Shown here one piece after another: positions 33,594-45,198 of a stretch of 64,000 nucleotides of DNA. The notes under the pieces were generated by a model. The model worked only from the letters and a program-made list of their open reading frames with translations. It was not told where the DNA came from and ran no database searches. Made by a program: the position numbers and the translations under genes. Source of the DNA: Rhizophagus irregularis (Eukaryota; Glomeromycota; Glomeromycetes; Glomerales; Glomeraceae); the NCBI RefSeq assembly GCF_026210795.1, contig NC_089454.1, positions 2,542,001 to 2,606,000 on the forward strand, in the 5' to 3' direction. How positions within the stretch are numbered: the stretch's first letter is position 1; each line of letters starts with the position of its first letter.

Positions 33594-36017
33594 TTATTAC
33601 GTAATACACAGGCTAAAGTTTTCATCAGCTATCTCTATATATTTGCCACATTCCCACATAACTTTACCTTAAATTACCAAAAAAAATATAATATTTATTT
33701 ATTTATATTTTACAACTATACTTCTCATAAACCTCACAATCTCATAATCTCATAAACCTTACTTCATAAAATTCACAATGAACTTTTTACAAAATTTTTA
33801 TATATGTAGTGTAAAAACTAATTTTTATCTGTCACAAAATGCAGGACTCATAAAAATTTATATATAAATTATGATACAATAAACTAAATATTGACTTAAT
33901 TAGCATATTGAAGGTCACTTACTTACTATTACCTACACTAGTACTAGTAATTAAGCTTTGGCACCTATTAGAACATCCTTGAAACATTTTATTGTATTAG
34001 AAATATATAACATCATATCATTAATTCTTATTGACCAGTATAAAAGAGAAAAGACCATAAAAGTTAGAAGGAAGTCATCTAGTTCACATTAATAACCCAA
34101 ATTATTGTATTCCTTGAACTCCAACAATATTATAAGATATGTCATTAAAACTTTATGAACAAGGTACCATATTTAAAGAAAGCACATAATATAGATTACC
34201 TTATATTCTTGATCAGCCTCCACCTTATCAAACAATAATACAGAAGATCTGCCAGAAATCAAACTTTGCAATAGAATCAATTAGCAAGTAATAATTATTA
34301 ACACTAAAGAATAGAAAGTTAAAATAATAAATTTATATGGATTTTCTAATATACCTTCAGTCTTTGAAAATGATTAATTTTCTAATATTATAAAAAATTC
34401 TTTGATATTTATTATCAATTAAATTATATTCTATATCAGTATTTACAATCAATATCTAAAGAACAAAATTGATCAAATATATGAAACTATTAAATCCTAT
34501 ATATAAACAATAAAACAGGAACAAATTTAAATTGAACATTAATCTTGAATACTTTAAAGATGATTGATCGTAAAGATTTCTCATTATTACAACATATATA
34601 GTAACTAATTAGAATGGATGTTTGGTTACAGCATATAAAATCTATTCTAAATTTGCCAATTTTATAAGTACTGGAATATATTTAATGAATACACTTTTTT
34701 TTTAAAGCAAATTCGGAATTTTCAACTTATTCCGGATTTTTTCCAGTATTTTCTTAGAAGATTTTTTACATGCTGTTTGGCTAGTATATATGTGAAAGTC
34801 TTATCCTAAATATGGTATAGCAATTGAAATAACTATTAATTCTATCTGTATTGATATACATAAAAGGTGGAAAGTAGTATATGAATTAATATTATTATAT
34901 TAAATGACTAATTATATTGTTTAAAGCTTATAATAATAATATTAGAATACTTGCTTGAAAAGCTAAAGTTCATTTCGACAAATTATCCTTTTTACATGCC
35001 TTTAATGACTATTTAATAGAGAGATTAATACAAGTATCTATTTTAACTAACCAGACTTTGATCAACCAAAACACATACAAAACTGGACTAAGAGCAGTGC
35101 TCACAAATCAGAAAAGATGGAAAGGAAGGAAAAGGCCAGAAATTACGATATATTTCTGAAGAAGGAGGCTCCTTTTATTTAGGAAATGCAAGATTAAGCT
35201 GGATGAAGTTACTAAAAATGAAATATCATTCTGCTAACCCACACTATTTAGATAATTAAATCCATCAAAATGCAAGATTATTAGCAAAGTTACTAAAATT
35301 TATTAAAAATAATTTTTAAAGATATTTAATCTTAACAAGTTTTTCATGCACCTGAATGGCTTAAATTCTTTCCCTACAACTTCACAATGATAATATAATT
35401 ATTTTCAGAATCCTAATAAGTAATTTAAGTTTACATATAATAAACTTAATTAATGAAAAGTATTATTTGATTTTTCAGTTCACATAATATTGAAATTTAA
35501 AATTGACCTGAGGAATAATAAAAAAAATTATATATATGAAAAATGGAAATAAACTCAGAAAAAATAGTAGTATAAAAATCATGTCACCCAATTGGCCAAC
35601 TTTTAAGAGTAATATTGATAGTAATATTAATTATATAATGATTATATTTATTAAGATAACCAAGAATTTTTTTCATCAGAATGCCTATTATACATGTAAG
35701 AATAAATTACAATTCTAAAATTTTGAAAGATTAGAAAGGTTTACCTGTTTAATTTTTTTTGAAGATATGTTAACTTTATATTCATTATCTAATAATTGGT
35801 GGGATGCAGATTTTGAGGGAATATTATCTCCAAAAGAAATAAGGAACTGCAATAGTTGGAAGGTGTTAAAAAGATTAGACCTAGAAAAATTCATTAATAA
35901 TCCAGATTATATGATTATCTATGATTATATAGAGAAATATGGAGGACACTTTGCAAAAATTGTTAGAGTAAACTAAACAAAATATTATGAAGCCAGATTT
36001 TCTGAAGGATTCCTGAT
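33594..36017. other. A+T-rich region; diverged fragments of nearby repeats, no firm gene
   Basis: Contains a fragment (about 34665-34765) of the 120-bp repeat at 36018, with the words TATAAGTACTGGAATAT and ATTCCGGATTTTTTCCAGTATTTTC. A fragment (35469-35610) of the Harbinger-like MITE at 27574 is also present (GTTCACATAATATTGAAATT). Apart from the frame at 35767 nothing protein-like was noticed. Confidence 0.4.
35767..35976 (+). CDS. Hypothetical 69-residue frame
   Basis: ATG-initiated frame with a fairly normal amino acid mix (NNWWDADFEGILSPKE near the start, YIEKYGGHFAKIVRVN at the end). It has no signal peptide, no recognised domain and no intron partner found. It lies among decayed repeats directly before the repeat array at 36018. 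It could be a gene remnant or chance. Confidence 0.2.
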   Translation: MLTLYSLSNNWWDADFEGILSPKEIRNCNSWKVLKRLDLEKFINNPDYMIIYDYIEKYGGHFAKIVRVN

Positions 36018-36645
36018 AATTTTTAGATTCCAGAAATTTTTTATGAATATGACATATTAGATTTCTGGGAAATTTTATAAGTACCAGAATCAGAATTTTC
36101 AATTTATTCTGGATTGTTCTGGTATTTTCTTAGAGATTATTGATTCCTGGTAAAACCGCACCAGGACCCTGGACATCTCTTATATAGGTCATAACTGACT
36201 TTTTGCCAAAAAAGGTCCAATTTGCTCTTTTTTCATTTTCATTTCTTGAAACGGGTAAACCAGATTCTACCAAAATAAATGCCAAAAAGACCATAAAAAA
36301 TTAATAAGATTTTGTAAAGATTCCATTGACATGACAGCTAATTCATCAAAAGCCAAAAGAAGAAAAATTTTTAGATTCCAGAAATTTTTTATGAAATATG
36401 ACATATTAGATTTCTGGAAAATTTTATAAGTACCAGAATCAGAATTTTCAATTTATTCTGGATTGTTCTGGTATTTTCTTAGAGATTTTTAATTCCTGGT
36501 AAAACCAGAGAGATTTTTAGATTCCAGAAATTTTTTATGAAATATAACATATTAGATTTCTGGGAAATTTTATAAGTACCAGAATATATTCATTCAGAAT
36601 TTTCAATTTATTCTGGATTGTTCTGGTATTTTCTTAAAGATTTTT
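36018..36645. repeat. Three direct copies of a ~120-bp repeat
   Basis: Copies at about 36018-36138, 36367-36499 and 36513-36640. Each runs from TTTTTAGATTCCAGAAATTT through GACATATTAGATTTCTGG, ATTTTATAAGTACCAGAAT and TTCTGGATTGTTCTGGTATT to TTTTCTTA. The internal CCAGAA / TTCTGG words make each copy partly self-complementary. Spacing is uneven (about 348 and 146 bases), so it is clustered rather than strictly tandem. A diverged copy lies near 34665. Confidence 0.8.
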
Positions 36646-38339
36646 AAAGATTTTTATACACTGGACTTGGGTCAAAAATCCATAAATGTGAAATTTTTAA
36701 TGAGGTTGTGAAATCAATTCATAAAAAGGGGGGTTTTCAAAGAGATCAAAAATCAATTTATTAGATATTTGAAGGAATGAATCATGTGTATAATTTTTTT
36801 AGCAAAAATATTTGGTACTATTAAATGTATCACTTATATCGGAAAATAATCTCTTGAGTAATCAACAGATGGAACATATTTAAAAGTGAACAATGCATTA
36901 AGATATTGCCATAAAAATGACTTAAAACTATGCCTAAATGCCTAATCTTAAGAAAGTAGATATACATTAAGGCTGCAAAATCCACATAACCTTGCCAAAA
37001 TGTTACTTCAAAATAAATCACTTTGAAAATTAAGATCTTCTCATAACTTTCACATGTAATCCTAATTGCCAGAAATTACTGGGAATTATTATACCTACCA
37101 ATCATTTTCTATTATTTTTTATATTATAAATTTTCTATTATTCTAACTATATAAATTGATCGCTCTTGATTAATATAAATTATATAAAATTGATTGATTT
37201 TCTAATTATATAGACTTATCAATGATCACCAATTCCAAAACCCTCAGGAAATTACATTAATATTCCCAAAACTTTGAAACTTTCAAAAATCATGCTTAAT
37301 GATTACTAAGTAAAATTGTGTTTACAAATAATTAATCAATCATCATATTAATAATATTTATGCAAATTTAGAATCATATACATGATTTGGTCAAGCTTCA
37401 TGTCGAACTCAAAAAGAATACAAGAATCAAAATCTGAAAACAATCGACCTAGTTGTTTCAAAAGTAAATTTGTAAAAATTTAATTTTTTTTTTAAAAAAA
37501 ATTAACAAATTTAATCTAAATTTTTATTTTAATTTAAAAAATGTAACATGGCTTTTCCAGATACCATTAATAACTGGACATAAAAATGATAATCAAGCAG
37601 TTCATTAATAATATATTTACATTATTGATAAACTTACGTGCTTAGCTTGACGCTAGTCAAATTTAAATTTGATTTATATAAATATATTATTTATTATTAG
37701 TCAGAAGTCTCCGTTTTGTTAAATGTTAAAATAATAAAAAAAGGAGAATATTAAAGATTAGTCCAATGATTTTATTTGAATCATATCATTCATATCATTA
37801 ATTACTGACTACTAGAATATGTTTTGTGGGTTATCAAATATTTAATAAAAAAACTATGTATATTAATAAATACGTGATTTAATAAACTTCTTTATAACAA
37901 ACAAAGTTGCTGATAAAAACGTTAATGTGAAAAATAATTCATGCACACCACATGATTATCCTTCCAAAAGTTTACCAATATTTTTATTTTTATTATAAAG
38001 ATAAATAAATGCTAGAATATAAAAAACTAGCCTGAAAAACTCAAACATGTGATCAATTTTCTAAAAAAGTTTGTTATAGACTATTATATTTTACTCTTAC
38101 TACCTAACTCGCAAGTATTATTATTGAATAAAGATAAATAGATTTGGCCAAACTTGTATTAACGAGAAGAAGTAATCATGTTAATCAACAACTATATAGT
38201 AAACCCATATAGCATAGCATAAAAACTGAGGTTCTAATGGCCAATCCACAAAAATTTTATGTAATCCAATCCAGTTGTGATATATAATTTTGTAATGCTA
38301 ACAGAAAAGTTATCATGGGATGATGCGCTGCAATAAAAA
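36646..38339. other. A+T-rich region, no gene seen
   Basis: The minus-strand frame 36830-37021 has no family resemblance. No inverted-repeat element was recognised. Confidence 0.35.
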
Positions 38340-39014
38340 GAATTTTTTTGGTTTTTTTTAACCAAAATTTTATTTTTTTTTCTTTCCTTTTTTATAGTTT
38401 TGAAAACCGTATTTTATTTTTATAAAATCAGATTTTTTTTAAAAAAAATTTTTTTTGTTCTTTTCAGTTTGTTTTAACCTCTTCCTTCCGGTTTTTTTAA
38501 GACTGGAATATTTTATTAATAATATTTTAGTTTGACACTGCAATGCTATAGTGAGTGCCTTTTTTTCCATTTTATTCTCTTTTTTTTCTTTTACCAAAAT
38601 TTCTTTTTTTTGCTTTACCTTTAAATTTGAATTAGTGAATCGAAATAAATACATTTTGGAATAAATAATAGAACTAAAAATTAAATTAATTATTTTTTTT
38701 TTATTTTTTTTCAAAAACGAATTAGTTTTTTTTGATTATTTTTATTATTATTATACATTTGTTGAATAGAAATAATAATAAAAAAGATTTTTTTTTTGCT
38801 TCTATTTTTTTTTTACATTTTCATCTTACTTTTAAATGTTTATTTTATATAATTAAAATTTTACTACAGCTTATACAGCTTATATTAAAGGATGGAAATA
38901 ACAAAAAAATTATGATAAAAAAAATGAACAATAACAGAAAAAGGAAAAAGCTCATTATATAGAGCAGTATATTAATATAAATTAATCTGTTGCAACACGA
39001 CAGGCTACAGCTAG
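38340..39014 (+). mobile_element. Possible Helitron-derived remnant with degenerate 3' terminus
   Basis: The region is T-rich and shares with 32080-32390 the words ACACTGCAATGCTATAGTGAGT and a terminal CTGTTGCAACACGACAG hairpin (imperfect), eight bases before CTAG at 39011-39014. The left end is unknown. No rep/helicase coding is present. Confidence 0.35.
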
Positions 39015-39324
39015 TAGACTATCTAAATTTATAAGAGTAAAATCTAAAGTAAAATAAATGTTATTAAATTGTTCTATAGTTAATTTGATAACAAATTACA
39101 TGAGATACATCCAAGTAATTTGACGTTGCAAATATAGCCAGCTTATAAGAGCACATGTTAAGGATCATGTATAGCCATCACACTAATGCTAAGCTTTGCT
39201 ACAAATGCTTTTGGTGTGGATATGCTTTAACCTATTCTTACCAATAGTTAAATCGTAAACTATGATAAGCTATAAAAATAAAACAATTAAACATATTTGG
39301 TTAGAAATAATTTAATATTGTCAG

Positions 39325-39522
39325 AGTGTTAGAAGATTAGGTGAACTGAGCTCATCATCATCATCACAAGAAGCGTCTTCAACTTCTTCTTCAAAAGTCG
39401 CCATAAATTCCAAGAAATTGCTGAGACCGGCAACGCCATCAATTATCAAATCTCCTATTATCTCTAGACCAATAACACCTACCCTCCCTTTTTTTCGCAA
39501 AGTGCTAATGTCATTAATATGA
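39325..39522 (+). pseudogene. Ser/Pro-rich coding remnant, unidentified
   Basis: An open stretch of 65 codons from 39325 to a TGA at 39520-39522, following a CAG acceptor-like site. It encodes RRLGELSSSSSSQEASSTSS and then a K/P/S/T-rich segment (RPATPSIIKSPIISRPITPT). Codon use has many C and G bases compared with the surroundings, which supports past coding. It has no start codon near the left end. Probably an internal or terminal exon left from a lost gene. Confidence 0.35.
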
Positions 39523-39889
39523 CTATCAATAATAATTACAATGGAGGATCAGATGAGTAAGAGGATTAAGATGTTTTTTTTTCATTAATATATTTTGTAT
39601 CTGTGAAATGCTAAAATATATCTCACGTATTATTCGTTAATATCACTTGTAAATACACATGGTTAAAAAATTCAAAATAAAATTCTTTATTATAACTTTG
39701 TAAAGTAATACGCTGGTTGAAAATGAATAAAAAAATGATTGGAGTAGATCTCGATTAAAGGGAGGATTAAAGAAAACTGGTAAAGATAAAATAATAATAA
39801 AATGATTAAAAAAAATAAAAATAAAACATGCAACCCTATCTTTCATAAATACACAAACAAATATTCTATCAATAAAAATATCCAAAACT

Positions 39890-40615
39890 TTATCCTGATG
39901 ATGCAATCAGTAGTACAGGTGTTCCTTTATCATTTCCCGCTTTAGGATCAAAATTTATAGCTACAGCATAAGCTGTTATTTTAAGATTGCTTCCTGGAGT
40001 GAAACAGTATTTTATCCTTTCAGTATTGCGATAATCATGGAATTCTTTAGTGATATTGTGTTTATAAAAGTTATTTTCAACCATTTGTTCTGACAAAAAT
40101 GTCTGTAGTTGATACACTTCCGCTGGGTACTCATCATCATCATAGTATGTATTCACTCCGGTATGCAAATCTCCCCCTTGAATGTATGCTGTATCAGATG
40201 AACAGGAAAGTTTATTATAATCAATACTAGTCCATGTTCTGACATATAGATTTTCTATACAAAGTGCCTGATGATTTCCATTAGCATCATTATAATCAAT
40301 ACATACTTCTTCCTTTTTACATGATTTATTAAAAGTGATGAGTTTACCATCAGGATGTTGACAATGAACAATTATTTTTCTCAATTTGTTACAATATGAA
40401 TCAAGGAGTACATCGTTCCCATCTTTACACTCGACAAATTGAAGTCGCTTATTCAAATGTCCACGGCGACTCAGAGACTGCTGATTTGGTGGTCCATACT
40501 TTTCCAATTGAGCATGGTGACTAGTCAATTTTGATGATACCTCTAGAAATGCTCCTATGGTTATAGTTGTGATCGCAATTAAAAAGAAAGCGTATATACA
40601 CAATTTAGCAAACAT
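39890..40615 (-). CDS. Small secreted cysteine-containing protein (effector-like), full-length copy
   Basis: Single-exon 241-residue protein, ATG at 40615. Signal peptide about residues 1-22, then a pro-like region with dibasic sites RR and KR (LSRRGHLNKR, about 51-60), which could be Kex2 targets. The remainder is a cysteine-containing domain with eight Cys and acidic patches (TYYDDDEYPAEVY), ending in a hydrophobic segment GTPVLLIASSG. No known domain recognised. A TATA-like box lies at 40678-40685. The first half is duplicated at 13060-13434. Secretion with possible pro-peptide processing fits candidate effectors of symbiotic fungi, but that function is an inference. Confidence 0.75.
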   Translation of the reverse strand: MFAKLCIYAFFLIAITTITIGAFLEVSSKLTSHHAQLEKYGPPNQQSLSRRGHLNKRLQFVECKDGNDVLLDSYCNKLRKIIVHCQHPDGKLITFNKSCKKEEVCIDYNDANGNHQALCIENLYVRTWTSIDYNKLSCSSDTAYIQGGDLHTGVNTYYDDDEYPAEVYQLQTFLSEQMVENNFYKHNITKEFHDYRNTERIKYCFTPGSNLKITAYAVAINFDPKAGNDKGTPVLLIASSG

Positions 40616-41706
40616 GCTCTACTTGTGCTTTGAGTTGTTTTTGTAGAAGGCTGTAAATGTAGGATCACACTATTGACTATTTATACACTCTTATTACACA
40701 TGTGTATATATATATCAATATGATATAGGCTAGTTATTTGTGCAAATCTTATTCTTTGTTAAGCTTTATTTTAAAATAATTTTTCCCATTATCGGGAATG
40801 ATGATCACCGGTGACTGAAATTATGATGATCGACCAGCATTAAAAAAATATAGTGCCAGTAAAAATTGATAATTCCGGCCAATGGTGATGATCATCCCCG
40901 GGGATTTGAAGTAAAAAACTATTCTAAATGTCATTTTGAAATTTGAAATTCTTTCTGTGATTTTGAGATCAGAAATAAATCTTATTATTTACATTTTGTC
41001 TTAGATTCATAAAGAGTTTTGGTGCACCTAATTTCAGAAATCGTTTACTATCTGCTGCAGGTTGACTATTTATGGTCGTCAGACTAACCGTGAAAATAAG
41101 TGTTTTTGCCTTATGTAATTTCCAATTAAGAAAACTATGGAATAAAATTAAAAATTATCGGGATTTTGACTTTTCTGGAATTCGTAATACACCCTCATTC
41201 ATGTAATTTTTAATGATTTTAAAAAATTTTATCCGTTATTTCTGTAAAAATGAGTCTTTCACAGATCCATTCTCGGAAAATGTAAATAGTTCGATAAATT
41301 CCGTAATATAAAGTTATTAATTCTGGAAATATAGGCCTTTTACGGAAGAAAGATAATATAAAAAACAGATCGACGGTATCATATGACTGATATGTGCACC
41401 ATTTTTACTTAATTTACGTATAGTATAGTTTGTGCCATGTAAACGTTTGTATCATGTGATCATCAATTAATAGTGATGGCGTTATGAAGCTCCGTACCAA
41501 TAAAAAATCCAGGATCAACATTATTTTTCCATCCACAAAAAGTGAAGCTATGGATCTATTATCACTCTCCCATATCATAGTCGATGTACTATATATACAT
41601 TTCTACTTTTAAAATCGCAACTCACCACACCTACATTAAGTCCAAGAAAGCAACTAACTTTCTAATTTGGAAACTCATATTTTGGATCATCAAAACCTGC
41701 GACATT
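40256..41706 (-). repeat. Segmental duplication copy 2 (inverted partner of 12003-13422)
   Basis: Inverse of 12003-13422 with high identity through the gene 5' half, promoter and upstream kilobase, ending inside the RNase H part of a LINE remnant. The present gene is complete while the partner is cut, so this copy is closer to the source. Confidence 0.85.
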
Positions 41707-42290
41707 CGCCTAACTTTAATTAAAGTCAAAGCACATACCAACGACACGTTTAATGACAAAGCAATCACCTGGCCAAATCAGGTGATAATATCAACTTCTC
41801 TGATTCTTTGTTAGGCCTAATTAAATGGAATGACTTAAACGTCATCGATCAAAACACTAGAAGTTAGAGTAATACTGTTATACAGGCAAAATTTTTTAAC
41901 TCGTTGCTCAATAATTCATCCCTCAAACCTGTTGAACAACATATACTGAATGGACATATTGATTGGACCTTCATACAACAATGGATGCGTTACAACCCTA
42001 CTAACTCACCTACCAGTGAATCACTATACAAAAAACAAGGTTCTCGGATCAAGAAATCAAATTTTATTCACCCTACCCTGGATATCTTACAAAGAAATTA
42101 TCCGAAGTTATATTCCACAAACATGTTACTATGCAAAGAATGTGAGACACACACGGCTACAAATTCACACTTAGGCATATGCCCGAAACATATCAATTTT
42201 AATGAACTAACACAAATCTCGGCTATTTTACATTTAGGACTGGTTTCACTTTCGACCTTAGATCGCGAATAGACGCGTCTCCATTATTCA
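41584..42290 (+). pseudogene. LINE 3' remnant (RNase H tail and C-terminal zinc knuckle)
   Basis: The frame 41584-41814 contains LTLIKVKAHTNDTFNDKA, like the final RNase H segment of LINE polyproteins. The frame 41904-42272 contains a CxxC..HxxxCxxH knuckle (LLCKECETHTATNSHLGICP), comparable with the C-terminus of the LINE at 62 kb. The two frames are separated by about 90 bases with a stop. The 5' part (endonuclease, RT) is absent. A run of TATTTT repeats at about 42333-42361 may be the 3' tail. It belongs to a different LINE family from the 56.8-62.8 kb element. Confidence 0.65.
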
Positions 42291-42820
42291 AAATGGACCG
42301 TTCTACCTACTTATTCACCACTTGATCCCAACAGAATTATTATTTTATTTTATTTTATTTCTAAAAGAGTGGTTATCGGAGTCTAATACAAAAATTATCG
42401 TATGTAATACAGAAAAAACAAATGCAATCTATGTAGTTAAAAATCGATGTTCATCCCAGCAGTGCCAGGACCTCACCCTTCGATGGTAACTATTTTAACA
42501 GTAAAACTGCGCTACTGAAAAAATTAAAATAACAACAACCCAGGAGACCGAAGACTACCAGATCCGTATTTTTCTTTCACCTGGAGACGTTACCTGTAAA
42601 TACTGTAAGAGGTTAATGATTCACACTATTTTAAATTGTTTGGTAAAGGGGATAAATTTAACCGTTTAAATTCTAGTGGGTATAATTTGACTCGAAATAT
42701 GATAAATCAAATTTTGTTTGAAGGTCCAGCAATCGTCGAGTAAGCTTCCGAGAAATCAATAGCTGGGCATAATCTTTTTGATGAATGTGTAAAGAAATGT
42801 GAGTCAAAGTTATAGTTATT
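42291..42820. other. Region without recognised gene (possible LINE 3' flank)
   Basis: After the A/T tail the sequence is less A+T-rich up to about 42620, with short coding-like words, but no frame could be followed. It may be part of another decayed retroelement. Confidence 0.25.
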
Positions 42821-43159
42821 GTTGGCGGTAGTGTTTGGATCCGAATCCGGTTTGACCCGGGTCAATCCGGATAAAGTGCGATTATCCGGGTAAAAACCGC
42901 GGTTTTATCCAGATTTCGTCGGATTTTATCCGGATTGCAGATTTCGGATAAACTGTTGTATTTCATGAACTAATGATCAGAACTTTATGATTTATGGCTT
43001 GTTTGAAAGCTCTTAGTGTTACAAATACGATCATAGTACTCAAATTTGTTGATAATTGGATTTAATTCCACCTTTTACAAAATTAAAGTTTTTATCCAGA
43101 TTGAGTAATTATTTTATCCGGATAACGGTTTTTATCCGGATCCAAACACTAGTTGGCGG
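42821..43159. mobile_element. hAT-type MITE with perfect 8-bp target duplication
   Basis: The element 42829-43151 (323 bp) has 15-bp perfect terminal inverted repeats, TAGTGTTTGGATCCG and its inverse. GTTGGCGG directly flanks it on both sides (42821-42828 and 43152-43159), a perfect 8-bp target duplication. Subterminal TTATCCGG / CCGGATAA words are repeated. It has no coding capacity. Its ends closely resemble those of the element at 45207. Confidence 0.92.
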
Positions 43160-43189
43160 TTCGTTTATTAGGACCATGTTCTAATGCTC

Positions 43190-44217
43190 ACGTTTCGTCT
43201 GATGTTTCAGATCTATTGTCCCAATAGGGGTCTTGATTGTTACTGTCTTCGTTGAATATAGTACAATACTAATTTATCGTGAGTTAATAAAGTCTTGTTC
43301 AAGACGTGCTCGTGTTTTAGCATTGGTTGATATCTGTAAACAGTATCTGAAACTATCCATTTGTTTGTGATAATATTTATTCATTTTGATTAGTTTTTTC
43401 TACTGATGCATTCGATGATTGTAGTGTTTGAAAGAAGTGACGAAATCTCAGGCTTTTTTAGCGTTGAGCTTTGAGCTTTTCATTCTTATCTGACATATTT
43501 TGAGTAAGAAGCTCCCTAGCCATTCTAAGTTCTTCCGGCGGGATATCAGGAACAATCTCTGAAATAGGGTAAATTGGCTGTGAAAAAGAAAGGGTGTTAC
43601 CGGTCGTACTAGTAGTATTGGGGTTGGTAGTCTTTAAAATACTAGTATGGTCCTGTAATGTAACTTCTTTATACGTAGCTGTAGCGCATCTTAAAAGAAT
43701 ATTCCTTGGGTTTTTGATCCATAACATTTGTCGATGCAGAAAGCTTCAAATGTTGTATCAGCTATGCTATATATTGAGATTCTAAAAATAAGAAGCGATA
43801 TTTACAAGCTTGAAAAATTCTATCAACCAAGGGCGTGCTTGTCTGATCCTTGACAGGATTGAAAATTCGTCTACAATGGCGCTCAAAGTGCTCGTCTTGA
43901 CATTTTTTAGTACACGGATGTGATAAACGCCTCAACAACTTCGGTATATCCATAGCTCGGTAGGAGACAGTATAACTAATGTTGAGTCTGTTTGAGTAAA
44001 CATTATTTTTCCATTTGAACTGCCATTTTTTATAGGCGTGCCGAACTTTGTTGTTAGGTCGAGTTGGTGTAGAAGGATTAAGTTTACTTTTAAGGTTATG
44101 GTATAAACACGCACGTTGGTCATGTGACATGATGAAAGGACTAGGAATATTACAAGTCTGATACATCGAAGCAATGAAATTCCTGCTTCGCATAAAATAA
44201 ATAAATAAATAAATCAA
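43190..44217 (-). pseudogene. Broken or multi-exon coding region, unidentified, carrying a retroelement-tail insertion
   Basis: Several protein-like pieces lie on the minus strand in succession. 44217-43762 contains MSHDQRACLYHNLKSK and a Cys/His stretch HPCTKKCQDEHFERHC. 43727-43458 contains SEIVPDIPPEELRMARELL. About 43385-43280 has MDSFRYCLQISTNAKTRARL, and about 43235-43195 has DPYWDNRSETSDET. No set of GT-AG introns joins them clearly, so frameshifts or unseen introns are needed. The first 14 codons of the longest frame come from an inserted A/T tail (44182-44216). Family not recognised; it could be a retroelement ORF1 or a host gene. Confidence 0.4.
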
Positions 44218-44229
44218 AGCAATGAAATT
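44169..44229. mobile_element. Tail-only retroelement insertion with 13-bp target duplication
   Basis: AAGCAATGAAATT occurs at 44169-44181 and again at 44217-44229. Between the copies lie only 35 bases, ending in a (TAAA)n run. This is what an extremely 5'-truncated LINE insertion leaves: a few bases of the 3' end, an A-rich simple-repeat tail and a target duplication. It interrupts a minus-strand coding-like frame. Confidence 0.65.
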
Positions 44230-45198
44230 GTGACTATTTTTTGGTGATATATTATCTTGAGTATTTGTAGAATGGTTGCACGGGATATAGATACCAAAAT
44301 AAAATCTATATTTTTTGTATGCAAAGTTAAAAAGTACGTGTCGAAGTATTTCATTTTTTTGTGTCAGAGTGACGTGAATTAATAATATCTATTCGTTATG
44401 TTAATTTAGTATGAATAAGATTAAAGTATTTGCATCGTATATACAGCGTGGTAATACTTTTTGTAAAGAAAAGAAATGTGTGAGCATAGTACTCGTGGAT
44501 TTACAGTATAGGACTGGGTGTTCATTAGATAATCATTTGTGTATCTTCAAATGAATATCATTGGCATATGCGAGCGATCGGCTAGCTCAAAAAAGAAACT
44601 TTTTGAACACCTGAATTTGTAGACCTTTTTTTTGAAACCATCTGTAATTAAAAAAAAACTCATGTAGATACAACATTTTTTGTGCGTGAAATTGCGTGAA
44701 ATTATAAAAATATAATAAAAAAAAGAAAATTTACAAAAAAAATTGAAGACATCACTTCTAAATAAACTTAAAAAATTACGTTTCGGTCAGGTGATGAAAA
44801 TTTTTTTTTACTATGAGCTGTACGCATTTTTTCAGGGCCGGAATTATGATAATGTCAGTCGGTTACTATAATAGGAAATAAAATTCTGACTGGCATTATC
44901 AAAAATTTTTTAAAAAAGGAAAGATTTTCATGATTTTTTTACGCAACTCAAACCTGACCCTTTTATATATATTTCTGGGTCCTATAAATATATTCAATTG
45001 TAAAAATTCAAAAAAAAAAAAATTAAATTTATTTTATAAGAAATTCTCATAATATGGGTGCTAATGATTGGCTTCAAGTTTTCTATTTATAAATAAAAAA
45101 AAAGTCAAAGTTCGGTCTATAGTAATCCAAAAGAACGAAACGTTAAAAATCGTCTCTCATATAAAAGTATAAAAATATAATCATCCGTTCCAAAAGAT
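44230..45198. other. A+T-rich region, no gene seen
   Basis: Only short noise frames and A/T runs. Around 44840-44910 ATTATGATAATGTCAG and CTGGCATTATC form a loose inverted pair. Confidence 0.35.

Noticed and set aside
38732-38962. 76-residue plus-strand frame
   Set aside because: K/N/F/I homopolymer-type translation of A/T runs.
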